Shown here: piece by piece, positions 8,683 to 18,115 of the stretch | Layout: each line of letters begins with the position of its first letter | How positions within the stretch are numbered: position 1 is the first letter of the stretch | From: CAVPDG01 sp963702535 | GTDB taxonomy: Bacteria; Chloroflexota; Anaerolineae; Anaerolineales; UBA4823 | NCBI GenBank assembly: GCA_963702535.1 | Contig: CAVPDG010000018.1 | Location: forward strand, 124,001 to 188,000 | Direction of reading: 5' to 3' | Length of the DNA stretch: 64,000 bases | Position numbers and translations under genes: made by a program | The notes under the pieces: model-generated | The model's input: only the letters and a program-made list of their open reading frames with translations | Database searches by the model: none | Told to the model about the DNA's origin: nothing

Positions 8683-9788
8683 ATGGCAGATCAAATCATT
8701 CTGAACGAGCGATACCAGCTGGAAGAACGCCTGGGTTCCGGAGGGATGGCGGTAGTATACCGCGCCCAAGACCTGATGCTCGAGCGCTATGTCGCCATCA
8801 AGGTGCTGCGAGAAAACTTCAGCGACGATCCGGATTTTCAGGAGAGGTTCCGGCAGGAAGCCAAAGCTGCGGCGAATTCTATCTCACCCGAACATCGTCA
8901 CCGTGCACGATTTCGGATTCGACCGGGGAAGATTGTTCATCGTTATGGAGTACGTTCCGGGCACGCATCTGAAAGACATCTTACAAAGGCGCGGCCGTTT
9001 TGCGGTGGACGAAGCTATCGGACTGATGGTACAAGCCTGCGCCGGAGTGGGGTACGCGCACCGCGCCGGTCTGGTGCATTGCGATATCAAGCCACATAAT
9101 TTCCTGATCACCCCAGACAAGCGGTTGAAGGTCACAGACTTTGGCATTGCGCGTGCCCTGGCTTCCATCCACCCTGAAGAGCAGGTGGATGTGGTCTGGG
9201 GGTCGCCGCAATACTTTTCACCGGAGCAGGCGGCTGGTGGACCGCCCTCGCCGGCTTCCGATGTGTACTCACTAGGCATCATCCTGTACGAAATGCTGAC
9301 AGGACAATTGCCATTTTCCGCCGACTCTGCTACGGAGCTTGCCCGGCTGCATCGCTCGACGCAGCCGGCATCCCCACGCCAATATAACGCAGAAATCCCG
9401 CCAGCGCTGGAGCAGATCATCCTCAAGGTCCTCTCCAAGGAGCCTTCGGCGCGCTACCGGACGGCTGACCAGCTAGGCAGAGTCCTGCTGACCTACAGCA
9501 GCCAGCCGGCGCCGCTGCCAGCCAGCCCTGAGGTGACCACCACCACAGTGAGCGCACCGGCGCTTACACCCAGCGGTGCAGCGTTACCCGCCTCCCCGCA
9601 GCTCACGGCAGGCTACCCGATGGCAAACCCAACGGCTAACTCGCAGAAAACATGGACAGGCGCTGGCAAGCCACGATGAAAGCCCGCTCAACATCGATTG
9701 GATCACAATCGGGCTGAGCTTGCTGGCGCTGCTGGCTGTATTAGGATTGCTGCCATTCTTTTTATGGGTTTATTTCCTTTACCAGTGA
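8683..9788 (+). CDS. Hanks-type serine/threonine protein kinase with C-terminal membrane anchor (two frameshifts)
   Basis: Kinase domain at residues 9-265: glycine loop GSGGMAVVY, VAIKVL lysine, catalytic loop HCDIKPHN (HCD instead of HRD, so the Arg before the catalytic Asp is missing), DFG, and SPEQ at the activation-segment end. A Pro/Thr/Ala linker follows, then one transmembrane helix (IGLSLLALLAVLGLLPFFLW) and a very short tail with no extracellular sensor. Two single-base insertions break the frame, near 8881 and near 9665. Repaired length is about 367 aa. It may act with PP2C and FHA proteins such as those at 106-3036. The non-RD catalytic loop suggests control other than activation-loop phosphorylation. 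Confidence 0.87.
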
Positions 9789-9885
9789 TCGAGTTCACCC
9801 TTGTCAACTCTCCGGCTGGCGTGTATCATTCCCCCTACCTCCCTGGCGTGCAAAGGCTCTCCTTGTTGACAGTTTCGTTGTTAAA

Positions 9886-9914
9886 CAAAAAATCACGGCT
9901 TGCGCCGCGATTTC
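9886..9914 (-). terminator. Intrinsic terminator of rpmB
   Basis: On the minus strand AAATCGCGGC, a GCAA tetraloop, then GCCGTGATTT (ten pairs with one G-T), followed by a T run. It lies 24 bases beyond the rpmB stop. Confidence 0.8.
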
Positions 9915-9937
9915 TATCCAAACGTAGATGCGATCAA

Positions 9938-10120
9938 TCAGCTCGTCTTAACCAGCGTGCGGATGCACTTGGCGCACAACACCTTGCGAACCTTGCGCCC
10001 GTTTTCATAGACGCTGATCGTTTGCAAGTTTGGGCGGAAGGTCCGGGGTGTGGCCTTCTTCGACCAGGGACGGTTGCGACCAAAAGTTGTCTTTTTTCCA
10101 CAATGCGCACATGTAGCCAT
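9938..10120 (-). CDS. rpmB: 50S ribosomal protein L28 (bL28)
   Basis: 60 aa, basic, with the L28 pattern: CAHCGKK near the start, RPWSKKATPRTFRPNLQ and the C-terminal CAKCIRTLVK. The four cysteines (CAHC, CAKC) mark the zinc-binding form of bL28. It is a single gene with its own promoter and a leader hairpin, and is convergent with the kinase gene. Confidence 0.95.
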   Translation of the reverse strand: MATCAHCGKKTTFGRNRPWSKKATPRTFRPNLQTISVYENGRKVRKVLCAKCIRTLVKTS

Positions 10121-10156
10121 AACAGCACTTCCTTTGCCAGATATCCGTACTTGAAG

Positions 10157-10192
10157 CCGGGCAGACAGCGCCGCAATCCAATCGCTGCCCGG
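10157..10192 (-). promoter_or_regulatory. Hairpin in the rpmB 5' leader
   Basis: CCGGGCAG (10157-10164) pairs with CTGCCCGG (10185-10192) inside the untranslated leader between the promoter at 10207-10235 and the rpmB start. It could be an autoregulatory ribosomal-protein leader. No known family was recognised. Confidence 0.4.
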
Positions 10193-10206
10193 AAATCAGC
10201 CGGGCA

Positions 10207-10235
10207 AGTTTACCACAAAAACGATCCGACGACAA
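10207..10235 (-). promoter_or_regulatory. Sigma-70-type promoter of rpmB
   Basis: On the minus strand TTGTCG (10235-10230), a 17-base spacer, then TAAACT (10212-10207) with a TG two bases before the -10 box. It lies 87 bases upstream of the rpmB start. Confidence 0.65.
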
Positions 10236-10284
10236 GCAAATTCCAAGCGAATTTCACTCCCTTACCCCTAGATAGAGGTTGAAC

Positions 10285-10641
10285 ATGACTGGAGAAAGCA
10301 ATCCAATCGGCAGCATCACCGTGTCCCCCCGGGCAATCGCGACTATAGCATACCATGCTGCACTCGAGTCTTACGGAGTAGTAGGACTGGCGCACAAGAA
10401 TCTGGTCGATGGGCTGGCGCAGGCGCTGGTCAAGGACCCTGCCCATGGCGTTGAAGTCCATTACGATGGCGCCAACATCGAGATTGATATTTATATCATC
10501 GTGGAATACGGCACACGGATCAAGTCAGTCGCGAATAGCGTTGCCAACACCATCCGCTATCATGTTGAGAAGGCGCTGGGTATGCCAGTCAACCGGGTAA
10601 GCGTTCACGTGCGCGGCTTGCGGGTCAGCGAGGCTGAATAA
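10285..10641 (+). CDS. Asp23/Gls24-family (DUF322) protein
   Basis: 118 aa. The Asp23 pattern is clear: GSITVSPRAIATIAYHAAL, YGVVGLA, and a beta-alpha-beta core ending in VNRVSVHVRGLRV. In Firmicutes such proteins sit in the cell-envelope stress and fatty-acid kinase neighbourhood, next to yloV. Here too it lies 28 bases before a DAK2-domain gene. ATG at 10285 has AGAGG six bases upstream; a TTG two codons earlier is less likely. It is probably the first gene of the fatty acid kinase operon. Confidence 0.9.
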   Translation: MTGESNPIGSITVSPRAIATIAYHAALESYGVVGLAHKNLVDGLAQALVKDPAHGVEVHYDGANIEIDIYIIVEYGTRIKSVANSVANTIRYHVEKALGMPVNRVSVHVRGLRVSEAE

Positions 10642-10669
10642 ACTTACTGTTACAGGAGTAAATACGAGT

Positions 10670-12355
10670 ATGGATTCTCAAGAAGCCGCGACACCGCAGC
10701 GAGCGAACAGATCATTCCGGGACGCGCCCATCGACGGGCGAGCGCTAAAATACCTGGTGGAAGCCGGGCTTACCTGGCTGCGCGCCAACCAGCAACTGGT
10801 TAACTCGCTCAACGTTTTTCCTGTTCCCGATGGCGATACGGGCACGAACATGGTGCTTACCATGCAATCGGCATATGATGAGATTGCCAATCTGCAGGAA
10901 CACAATTTTGGGAAGATGGCGCATGCCGTTGCCAACGGCGCGCTGATGGGAGCGCGCGGGAACTCGGGCGTGATCCTCTCCCAGCTCTGGCGCGGTTTTG
11001 CGCGCGGCGTCGACAGCCAGGACGTGCTGGACGCCAAGGCGCTAGCGCACGCCTTCGCCTTGGCGCGCGATACCGCTTACCGCGGGGTGGTACGCCCGGT
11101 AGAAGGCACCATCCTGACCGTAGCGAAGGACGTAGCAGCCGCGGCTGAAGAAGCCCTGGGACGCACGGACGATCCCTACGAGGTGCTGGATGCTGTGGTG
11201 GCAGCCGCAGATCGCTCGGTACAACACACCCCCGAGCTGCTGCCGGTGCTCAAAGAAGCCGGCGTGGTGGATTTGGGAGGCAAGGGCTATTTCATCATTT
11301 TGGATGGGATGCTACGCTATGCTAACGGACAATCTCTGGAAACCCCCTCCGCCCTGGTGCAGCCGCTTTCAGCCATGCAACTGGAAGACACATTGGAGAT
11401 GATCGAGCCCGGGCAGGATTACGAGGTGGTGGTGGATTTCAAGCCCGATCTGCCCCTGGACCTGATTAAATTCTACGGAGACCTGGAGGCGATGGGCACC
11501 TCCATCCAGCTCGGAGAAGGGGATGGATTCTACCGGCTGCATATCCATGTGCCAACCGAGAAGCTTTACCACCCGATTGACTACACCAAAGATTTGGGAA
11601 CGATTAGCAAAGTCGCGATTGAGAATTTGATCGCACAGATGGATGGCATCAACGCTGCGGGGAAGGAAGCCAAGTTCTCCCTGGCGCCGGTCGAGCCCGG
11701 TCAGATCGCCGTCGTTGCAGTATCGCCGGGGATCGGCATCTCGCGTGTGTTTGCCAGCCTGGGTGTGGCGGCTATCGTCGAGGGGGGGCAGACGATGAAC
11801 CCCAGCACGCAGGAGATCCTGGCGGCTTTTGAGAACCTGCCCACCGATCATATCATCCTATTGCCGAACAACAAGAATATCATCCTGACCGCTAATGCTG
11901 TAGCCGAGATCACCGTCAAGAAAGTTGCCGTGATACCCAGCCGGAGTATCCCTCAAGGCTTGGCAGCGATGATGCGCCTGGCGCCAGAGGGTGATTTCTC
12001 CGAGGTCGTGGGAGAAATGACCAGGGCGCTGGACGATGTAGAAACAGGCGAGATCACCTCCGCCACACGGACAGTTGAGATCGACGGGGTTGAAACGAAG
12101 GAAGGCCAGATCATCGTCCTCCACAATGGGAAACTGGTGCTCTCTGCCGCTACGCTGGAACAAGCCTGCCTGGGATTCCTGGAAAAGGCGCACGCCGATC
12201 ATTACGAGCTGATCACGCTGTTTTACGGCGCGGCGCTGGAGCGACAAGAGGTCAATCGCATTGCCGATGTCATCCGGCAGAGCTACCCCGAGCAAGAAAT
12301 CGAAGTCCAGGAGGGGGGCCAACCCCATTACTTTTTCATCATCGCTGTGGAATAA
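10670..12355 (+). CDS. fakA: DAK2-domain fatty acid kinase FakA-like protein (YloV family)
   Basis: 561 aa. The N-terminal DhaL/DAK2 domain contains the nucleotide and Mg2+ site in NVFPVPDGDTGTNMVLTM and the helix GARGNSGVILSQ. The C-terminal half carries the YloV domain, with GIGISRVFASLG, LPNNKNIILTA, and the end YFFIIAVE. In Firmicutes FakA phosphorylates fatty acids carried by DegV-family FakB proteins, and two DegV genes follow directly here, so the same acyl-phosphate pathway is inferred. It would supply acyl-phosphate for phospholipid synthesis or recycle exogenous fatty acids. The symbol is assigned by family and context. Confidence 0.9.
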   Translation: MDSQEAATPQRANRSFRDAPIDGRALKYLVEAGLTWLRANQQLVNSLNVFPVPDGDTGTNMVLTMQSAYDEIANLQEHNFGKMAHAVANGALMGARGNSGVILSQLWRGFARGVDSQDVLDAKALAHAFALARDTAYRGVVRPVEGTILTVAKDVAAAAEEALGRTDDPYEVLDAVVAAADRSVQHTPELLPVLKEAGVVDLGGKGYFIILDGMLRYANGQSLETPSALVQPLSAMQLEDTLEMIEPGQDYEVVVDFKPDLPLDLIKFYGDLEAMGTSIQLGEGDGFYRLHIHVPTEKLYHPIDYTKDLGTISKVAIENLIAQMDGINAAGKEAKFSLAPVEPGQIAVVAVSPGIGISRVFASLGVAAIVEGGQTMNPSTQEILAAFENLPTDHIILLPNNKNIILTANAVAEITVKKVAVIPSRSIPQGLAAMMRLAPEGDFSEVVGEMTRALDDVETGEITSATRTVEIDGVETKEGQIIVLHNGKLVLSAATLEQACLGFLEKAHADHYELITLFYGAALERQEVNRIADVIRQSYPEQEIEVQEGGQPHYFFIIAVE

Positions 12356-12400
12356 TCCTGTAAGCCGGCAGACGGAATACACCCACTGTGAAATAACTGT

Positions 12401-13243
12401 ATGCAAGTCTGCATCGTGACCGATAGCTCGATCCAATTTACCAGCGCCAGCTTCGCAGGGCAAGAGCTGGTGAGTGTATTACCCCTGAGGATCGAACTCA
12501 ACCAAAAGCTGTACCTGGATGGGATCGACCTGACCCAGCAGATGCTGCCAGCTTCGGCAAAGAACGGCGTTAATCCGCGCGTCCTGCCCCCCGACCCAGA
12601 TGAGCTCCGCCTGGCGCTGGAGACGCTCAGTAAAGCATACGACCACGTGCTGGTCATCCTGCACTCTGCCCAGTTAAATCCATCGGTCGCCAGCGCATAC
12701 GAGATCTGCAAGGATCTGCACAGCTCTGCCAGCGTGCATATCATCGACTCGCAGACGACATCCGTCGGGTTGGGATGGATTGTGCAGGCGGCAGCTGAAG
12801 CAGCCTGGGAAGGGATGGGCATCGCGGAGATCAAGCACCTGTTGAATGGATGGATCCCACGGGTGTATACCATCTATTGTACGCAAAGCCTGACCTACCT
12901 GAGCCACTCAGGGCAGCTTGACCGAGCCCAGGGGTTGGTAGGTGAGATGATGGGGATGACTGCGTTTTTCCTGATGGAACATGGCAGCCTGATCCCGGTT
13001 CAGAAAGCCAGGAACGCCCGGAACATGGTGGATATCTTCGAGGAATTCATCCTGGAGTTTGGAGATCTGCACCATATTGCCATGATCCAGGGGACGCCGT
13101 TATTTTCCGGAGAAATCCGCTCGCTGCGCGAGCGCATCTACGAGAGGTATCCGGATACACCGTACAGTGAACACAACATGGGGGCTGCGGTAGCATCGAT
13201 GTTGGGACCGCGGAGCCTGGGGCTGGTCACGATCGTTAAGTGA
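12401..13243 (+). CDS. DegV-family fatty-acid-binding protein (FakB-like), copy 1
   Basis: 280 aa. DegV signature: IVTDSSIQFTSA at the start, LDGIDL, a Ser/Gly-rich lipid phosphate region, HIIDSQTTSVGLGW, and the C-terminal basic strand. It would present a bound fatty acid to the DAK2 kinase encoded 45 bases upstream. Compared with copy 2 the motif LSIHCSS is replaced by VILHSAQ, so ligand preference may differ. The stop at 13243 is followed by 119 noncoding bases with a possible promoter for copy 2. Confidence 0.87.
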   Translation: MQVCIVTDSSIQFTSASFAGQELVSVLPLRIELNQKLYLDGIDLTQQMLPASAKNGVNPRVLPPDPDELRLALETLSKAYDHVLVILHSAQLNPSVASAYEICKDLHSSASVHIIDSQTTSVGLGWIVQAAAEAAWEGMGIAEIKHLLNGWIPRVYTIYCTQSLTYLSHSGQLDRAQGLVGEMMGMTAFFLMEHGSLIPVQKARNARNMVDIFEEFILEFGDLHHIAMIQGTPLFSGEIRSLRERIYERYPDTPYSEHNMGAAVASMLGPRSLGLVTIVK

Positions 13244-13265
13244 AGAATCCATTCCTGGGTATAAT
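13236..13265 (+). promoter_or_regulatory. Possible promoter of the second DegV gene
   Basis: TTAAGT at 13236-13241, an 18-base spacer and a consensus TATAAT at 13260-13265. The -35 match is weak and overlaps the end of the previous gene. It would give a leader of about 90 bases before 13363. Confidence 0.4.
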
Positions 13266-13362
13266 TGAATCCGGGTGCGTTGTGCAGCCTGTTTGATGCA
13301 ATTCTCAGCAGCGCATCGCGCAAATTCAGCGTCGCCGGCCCAGAAATCAGGGAAGAATTAAC

Positions 13363-14196
13363 ATGCCAGACATAGCCATAGTAACCGACAGCACTGCAGA
13401 TATCCCTGAAGCAATCACCGCAAAATATCAAATCCGGGTCGTCCCCAATTATGTCATCATCGCAGGCAAAGGACTGAGAGATGGGCTGGACATCTCGCGA
13501 AAGGATTTCTACGAAATGCTGCCCGGCATGGACCCGCTGCCGACCACAGCCGCAGCCTCATCCGGCGAATATGAGGAGATGTATGCTGAATTGCTGCGTA
13601 AACATGCCAGCCATGTCCTGTCGATACACTGCTCGAGCCTTCTCTCCGGCATTTACAACGCGGCGCGGGTGGCTGCCCAGAAATTTGGAGACAAGGTGAC
13701 CGTCATCGACAGCCAATTCCTCACCCTCGGATTGGGATTCCAGGTGATCATGGCTGCCGAAGCCGCGCTCTACCAACCGGTGGAGTCCGTCCTCGATCTG
13801 CTCGCCGAGGTGCGCAAACGGGCGCGCGTGATTGCCATGCTGGATACGCTGGAATATGTGCGCAGAAGCGGGCGAGTATCCTGGGCGCGAGCGCGGATCA
13901 GCGGCATTCTGCGCATCAAAGCCTTTGTCGAGGTGAAAGATGGCACCGTCTTCAGCCTGGGCGAGGCTCGTACACGCCAGAAAGGCATCGAGCGCTTGAT
14001 AGAGCTGATCCACAAGCTCGGTCCGGTGGAGAGGCTGGCGATCCTGCACACTAACGCTGAAAGCGACGCCAAAAATATCTTGAACGACCTAAATCCGCAG
14101 CTACCCACGGAACCCTTACTGGTCAATGTGACCACCGCCATCGGGACACATGTAGGACCCAACGGGTTGGGAGTGGCAGCCGTGGTCAAATCCTGA
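13363..14196 (+). CDS. DegV-family fatty-acid-binding protein (FakB-like), copy 2
   Basis: 277 aa with a very typical DegV sequence: IAIVTDSTADIPE, then DGLDISRKDFYEML, TTAAASSGEYEEMY, LSIHCSSLLSGIYNAAR, VTVIDSQFLTLGLG and the C-terminal GTHVGPNGLGVAAV. The Ser of the TSxAS-type loop and the His of HCSSLLSG are the fatty-acid carboxylate ligands in characterised FakB proteins. It is distinct from copy 1, which fits the known situation where one FakA serves several FakB proteins. recG starts 33 bases downstream. Confidence 0.92.
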   Translation: MPDIAIVTDSTADIPEAITAKYQIRVVPNYVIIAGKGLRDGLDISRKDFYEMLPGMDPLPTTAAASSGEYEEMYAELLRKHASHVLSIHCSSLLSGIYNAARVAAQKFGDKVTVIDSQFLTLGLGFQVIMAAEAALYQPVESVLDLLAEVRKRARVIAMLDTLEYVRRSGRVSWARARISGILRIKAFVEVKDGTVFSLGEARTRQKGIERLIELIHKLGPVERLAILHTNAESDAKNILNDLNPQLPTEPLLVNVTTAIGTHVGPNGLGVAAVVKS

Positions 14197-14229
14197 ACGG
14201 TTGAACATCCCCTGGTAAAATACTCCTTG

Positions 14230-16788
14230 ATGAAGCCATCCCTACAAAAATTGCAGAAATTCTTTAAACTCGAAGCCGAACGCGGCTTCGACAACCGCGC
14301 CGTATTGGGCGGACTGGACCGCATCCTGGATAACTGGGAGATCGACGCTCGCGCCGATAACCTGCCTGAAGAGACCATCCAGCTCGTGGATAGCCGCTTG
14401 CGGGATTACCCGCGCTTGAGCGAGACCTCGCGAGCCGAAGCGTTGAGCGGATTATGGAAGCGCCTGCAGGAAACAGACGGCGAATTGGCGCCTTTCGCCC
14501 CACCGCCTGGCGAGCCCAGCAGGATCAGCAAAGAGGCTGAAGAGCGCCCACAGGATAAGCCGGAGGCGCCATCCGTACTGCCGCCCGAGCAGTTGGCGGC
14601 TATGCCGGGCGAGGAGCGCAAAACTCCCCCTCCGCCCCCCGCCAGATCTGCGCCGCAAGAGGAACCAGCAGCACTGGACGCATCCGTTAAAGTGCTGCCG
14701 TCTGTCGGTCCCAAGCATGCCCATACCCTTGGGCATCTGGGGCTGTACACCCTGCGCGATATGCTGTATTACTTCCCACGCCGCTATGACGATTACAGCC
14801 AGCTCAAGCCGATCAACCGGCTGTGGTATGGCGAGGTTGTAACCGTCATCGGCAGTGTACAGAGCGTAAGCACCCGCCAGGCACGCGGCGGACAATTCCA
14901 GGTGGTTGAAGCCCTGGTCAGCGATGGGACAGGCGCCTTGCGCGCCACCTGGTTCAACCAACCCTGGGTGGCTAAACGCCTGCACCACGGGATGCAGGTT
15001 GCACTATCGGGGAAGATCGACCAATACCTGGGCAGGCTGGTGATCAACAACCCGGAGCTGGAGCCATTAGAACAGCAGCAGCTCAGCACCAGCCGGATTG
15101 TGCCGGTCTATCCGCTCACGGCGCAAATCACACAACGCTGGATACGCCGCCTGATGAACCAGGTGGTCACCCAATGGGCGCCGCGCGTCCGCGATCCACT
15201 GCCGGAAAGCATCCGCCGCTCAGCAAGCCTGCTCGATCTGGCCACAGCCTTGCTGCAGATCCACTTCCCCGATTCCGCGGAGCGGCTGAAGGCCGCCCGG
15301 CACCGCCTGGCATTCGATGAGATCTTTCTGCTCCAGCTAGGCGTGCTGCGCCAGAAACGCAATTGGCAGGAGCGCCTCGGGCGGGTCTTTACAACACCCG
15401 ATGACTGGCTGGCAAGCCAGATCGAAAACCTGCCCTTCCCCCTGACGGACGCACAGATGCGCTCCATCCAGGATATTTGCAGCGACCTGGGATCCGGAAA
15501 GCCGATGAACCGCTTGCTCCAGGGCGATGTGGGCTCAGGCAAGACTGTCGTGGCAGCCATGGCGATTGCCATGGTGACGCAGCATGGCGCCCAGGCAGCC
15601 ATCATGGCGCCCACCGGCATCCTGGCGGAACAGCACTATCACAACCTGCGCAGGCTGCTTGCATCCGGAGAAGATGGCGCTTCGCCAGACTTGCGCCCGC
15701 TGAAGGGGAATGAAATCCGGCTGATGGTGGGAGCCACGCCGGAAGCCGAAAAGAGGGAGATCCGCGAAGGATTGGCGGATGGCAGCATCAAGCTGGTGGT
15801 GGGTACGCATGCACTCATCGAAGACCCGGTTGTCTTCGCCGACCTGGAGCTGACCATTGTGGATGAGCAGCACCGGTTTGGAGTCGAGCAGCGCGCCGCT
15901 TTGCGCTCCAAAGGGACCAATCCTCACCTGCTGGTGATGACCGCCACCCCGATCCCGCGCTCGCTGGCTCTGACGGTGTACGGCGACCTGGACCTCTCGG
16001 TGATCGACGAGATGCCTCCGGGTAGGCAGCCGGTCAACACCTATGTGATCACGCCGCTCGAACGGGAACGCGCCTACCGGTTAATTCGCGGTCAGGTAGA
16101 AATGGGTCGACAGGCTTTCATCATCTACCCACTGGTGGAGGAAAGCGAGAAAAGCGAGAGCAAAGCGGCTGTAGAAGAATATACCCGACTGCAGAGCGAG
16201 GTGTTCCCGCAATTGAAGCTCGGGCTGCTGCACGGCAGGATGAAAGCGGAAGAGAAGGATGAGGTGATGGAGCGTTTCCGCTGCGGAGAGAGCCAAATCC
16301 TGGTTTCCACTTCCGTCGTAGAGGTTGGCGTGGATGTGCCCAACGCCACGGTCATGATCATCGAAGGCGCTAATCGCTTTGGGCTGGCGCAGCTACACCA
16401 GTTCCGTGGTCGGGTCGGGCGCGGCGGAGACCAATCTTTCTGCGTGCTGATACCGGATACCTCCGACGCGGTCGAGAACGAGCGGCTGCAGGTGATGGCG
16501 CAAACCAACGATGGATTTGTGCTGGCAGAAAAAGACCTGGAGCAACGCGGACCGGGTGAATTTCTCGGCACGCGCCAATCGGGATATGCTGAGCAGATCA
16601 AGCTAGCCAGCCTGATGGACGTTTTGCTGATCGAAAAAGCGCGCCGTCACGCCCAGGCACTTTTCGAGCAGGACGCTAACCTGGAAAATCCGGAACACCA
16701 GCCACTGGCGGTTGCTCTCGAGCGCTTCTGGGGCGAGAGAAAAGCGACATCAGCTAGATTCAATCGAATTAACGAGGAGTCATGGTAA
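14230..16788 (+). CDS. recG: ATP-dependent DNA helicase RecG
   Basis: Superfamily 2 helicase that remodels stalled forks and branched DNA. The order is complete: an N-terminal extension of about 155 residues rich in Pro and Glu, the wedge OB-fold (YYFPRRYDDYS near residue 180), Walker A GDVGSGKT, the DEQH box in VDEQHRFGVEQ, TATPIPRSLALTVYGDLDLS, motif VI FRGRVGRGG, and the C-terminal TRQSG segment. 852 aa; the N-terminal extension is longer than in E. coli RecG (693 aa) and common in this phylum. ATG at 14230 follows a possible TTG at 14227. The stop overlaps coaD. Confidence 0.96.
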   Translation: MKPSLQKLQKFFKLEAERGFDNRAVLGGLDRILDNWEIDARADNLPEETIQLVDSRLRDYPRLSETSRAEALSGLWKRLQETDGELAPFAPPPGEPSRISKEAEERPQDKPEAPSVLPPEQLAAMPGEERKTPPPPPARSAPQEEPAALDASVKVLPSVGPKHAHTLGHLGLYTLRDMLYYFPRRYDDYSQLKPINRLWYGEVVTVIGSVQSVSTRQARGGQFQVVEALVSDGTGALRATWFNQPWVAKRLHHGMQVALSGKIDQYLGRLVINNPELEPLEQQQLSTSRIVPVYPLTAQITQRWIRRLMNQVVTQWAPRVRDPLPESIRRSASLLDLATALLQIHFPDSAERLKAARHRLAFDEIFLLQLGVLRQKRNWQERLGRVFTTPDDWLASQIENLPFPLTDAQMRSIQDICSDLGSGKPMNRLLQGDVGSGKTVVAAMAIAMVTQHGAQAAIMAPTGILAEQHYHNLRRLLASGEDGASPDLRPLKGNEIRLMVGATPEAEKREIREGLADGSIKLVVGTHALIEDPVVFADLELTIVDEQHRFGVEQRAALRSKGTNPHLLVMTATPIPRSLALTVYGDLDLSVIDEMPPGRQPVNTYVITPLERERAYRLIRGQVEMGRQAFIIYPLVEESEKSESKAAVEEYTRLQSEVFPQLKLGLLHGRMKAEEKDEVMERFRCGESQILVSTSVVEVGVDVPNATVMIIEGANRFGLAQLHQFRGRVGRGGDQSFCVLIPDTSDAVENERLQVMAQTNDGFVLAEKDLEQRGPGEFLGTRQSGYAEQIKLASLMDVLLIEKARRHAQALFEQDANLENPEHQPLAVALERFWGERKATSARFNRINEESW

Positions 16789-17306
16789 CTGCCGTATTCC
16801 CTGGAACTTTCGATCCCATCCACCTGGGACACATCGATATCTCCAACCGCGCCGCCGGCTTGTTCGAGCAAGTGGTGGTAGCAGTTTATGATCGACCCTT
16901 GAAATCCCTGCTATTTCCTCCGGAAGTTCGCATAGAACTTGCACGGAAAGCCTTTGAGAACAATCCGAAGGTCAAAGTGATGGGTTACAGTGGACTGACC
17001 GTTGACTTATGCAGAGCCATTGGCGCCAAGGTGATCGTACGGGGCATCCGTGTATTTTCGGACTTTGAATACGAATTCCGTATGGCTCTGGCAAACCACC
17101 GCCTGGCGCCGGAAATTGAGGTGATGGCGCTGATCACCGCAGAGGAGCACACTTTCTTGTCCTCATCCACGGTGCGCGAGATCGCCTCCCTGGGCGGCGA
17201 CGTGAGCAGCATGGTGCCGGCGCATGTCGAAACGGCGCTCAAGAAGCGCTTCAAAGAGCTGGGTGACGGACAGCAGTTGGTGCCTACGACATCGCTGCGG
17301 GATTGA
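16782..17306 (+). CDS. coaD: Phosphopantetheine adenylyltransferase
   Basis: 174 aa. It transfers AMP from ATP to 4'-phosphopantetheine, the penultimate step of coenzyme A synthesis. The nucleotidyltransferase motif PGTFDPIHLGHIDI is at the N-terminus, with the Thr and His that bind ATP; VYDRPLKSLLF and FSDFEYEFRMALANHRL follow, and the ISSxxRE motif is seen as LSSSTVREIASLGG. The ATG overlaps the recG stop by seven bases, so the two are translationally coupled. Confidence 0.96.
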   Translation: MVTAVFPGTFDPIHLGHIDISNRAAGLFEQVVVAVYDRPLKSLLFPPEVRIELARKAFENNPKVKVMGYSGLTVDLCRAIGAKVIVRGIRVFSDFEYEFRMALANHRLAPEIEVMALITAEEHTFLSSSTVREIASLGGDVSSMVPAHVETALKKRFKELGDGQQLVPTTSLRD

Positions 17307-17361
17307 ACAGGACTTACCAGCCCCAGATCGGCTTACTGGTGGGGATCGGATTCAAACCTTA

Positions 17362-17390
17362 TTGACGAAATTGCGATTTGCGTGTAATCT
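17362..17390 (+). promoter_or_regulatory. Sigma-70-type promoter
   Basis: TTGACG at 17362-17367, a 17-base spacer, and TAATCT at 17385-17390, about 56 bases before the coiled-coil gene at 17447. Confidence 0.65.
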
Positions 17391-17446
17391 ATTGATGGAA
17401 CAGGCACACACCCAACTCTTGCGCCTTTCATCGAGGTGATAATCAA

Positions 17447-17917
17447 ATGGACATCCTGCATCTTGTAGACCGTTTAGAAGAACTATTCAACCAGAGCCGA
17501 CCGATATGGTTCACCCACAGCGTCATCGTTGATGAAGACCGCATGCTGGATCTGATAGACCAGATGCGAATGGCGATCCCGGATGAGGTCAAGAAAGCCC
17601 AGCAGGTGCTCGCCCAACGCGACCGGATCCTCGCCCAGGCGCAGGAGGAAGCCAACCGCACCCTGGCGATTGCGCGCGAGAAGAGCGAGCAAATGGTGGA
17701 ACGAGATGCCATCGTCCAGGCTGCGCACGTGCGGGCGGAGCAGATCGTTAACGGGGCGCGTGGCGATATCGACGCCACCCGGCACGAAGCGGATGAATAC
17801 GTGGTGAACACGCTCAGGCGCCTGGAGATGGAACTGGAGCGTTTTCTGACACAGGTGCGCAACGGCATCACCGTATTGCAGGATGAGAAGGGGCAAGGAG
17901 ACCAGCAAAACGAATAA
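17447..17917 (+). CDS. Coiled-coil protein of unknown function, 156 aa
   Basis: Almost entirely charged alpha helix: a long heptad-like region from about residue 45 to 145 is rich in Glu, Arg, Ala and Gln (QVLAQRDRILAQAQEEANRT). No membrane segment or signal is present. The layout, with a short structured N-terminus followed by a stalk, resembles DivIVA-like or ATP-synthase-stalk-like proteins, but I cannot assign a family. It has its own promoter behind coaD and a terminator follows at 18001. Confidence 0.7.
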   Translation: MDILHLVDRLEELFNQSRPIWFTHSVIVDEDRMLDLIDQMRMAIPDEVKKAQQVLAQRDRILAQAQEEANRTLAIAREKSEQMVERDAIVQAAHVRAEQIVNGARGDIDATRHEADEYVVNTLRRLEMELERFLTQVRNGITVLQDEKGQGDQQNE

Positions 17918-18000
17918 CCCGGCGCTTGCCTGACGGTTTGATTGCTTTCCCGAGCTTTTATCCCCGCCCAATCCGAACGGGTTGTATCAGGATCACTGCC

Positions 18001-18030
18001 TGCCGTCCTCAACCGAGGACGGCATTTTTA
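18001..18030 (+). terminator. Intrinsic terminator
   Basis: TGCCGTCCTC (18001-18010), loop AACC, GAGGACGGCA (18015-18024), then five T. It closes the transcript of the coiled-coil gene. Confidence 0.85.
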
Positions 18031-18076
18031 TCCCCGCCGCGCATCCCCCGGTCGCACGGCCAGGAGGGAATGGGGT

Positions 18077-18082
18077 TATAAT
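18077..18082 (+). promoter_or_regulatory. Consensus -10 box upstream of the thioesterase gene
   Basis: TATAAT with no good -35 at the right distance. It lies 34 bases before the ATG at 18116. Confidence 0.4.
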
Positions 18083-18115
18083 CTGGTTCGAAATGAAGCC
18101 GGGCAGGAGCGCAAG

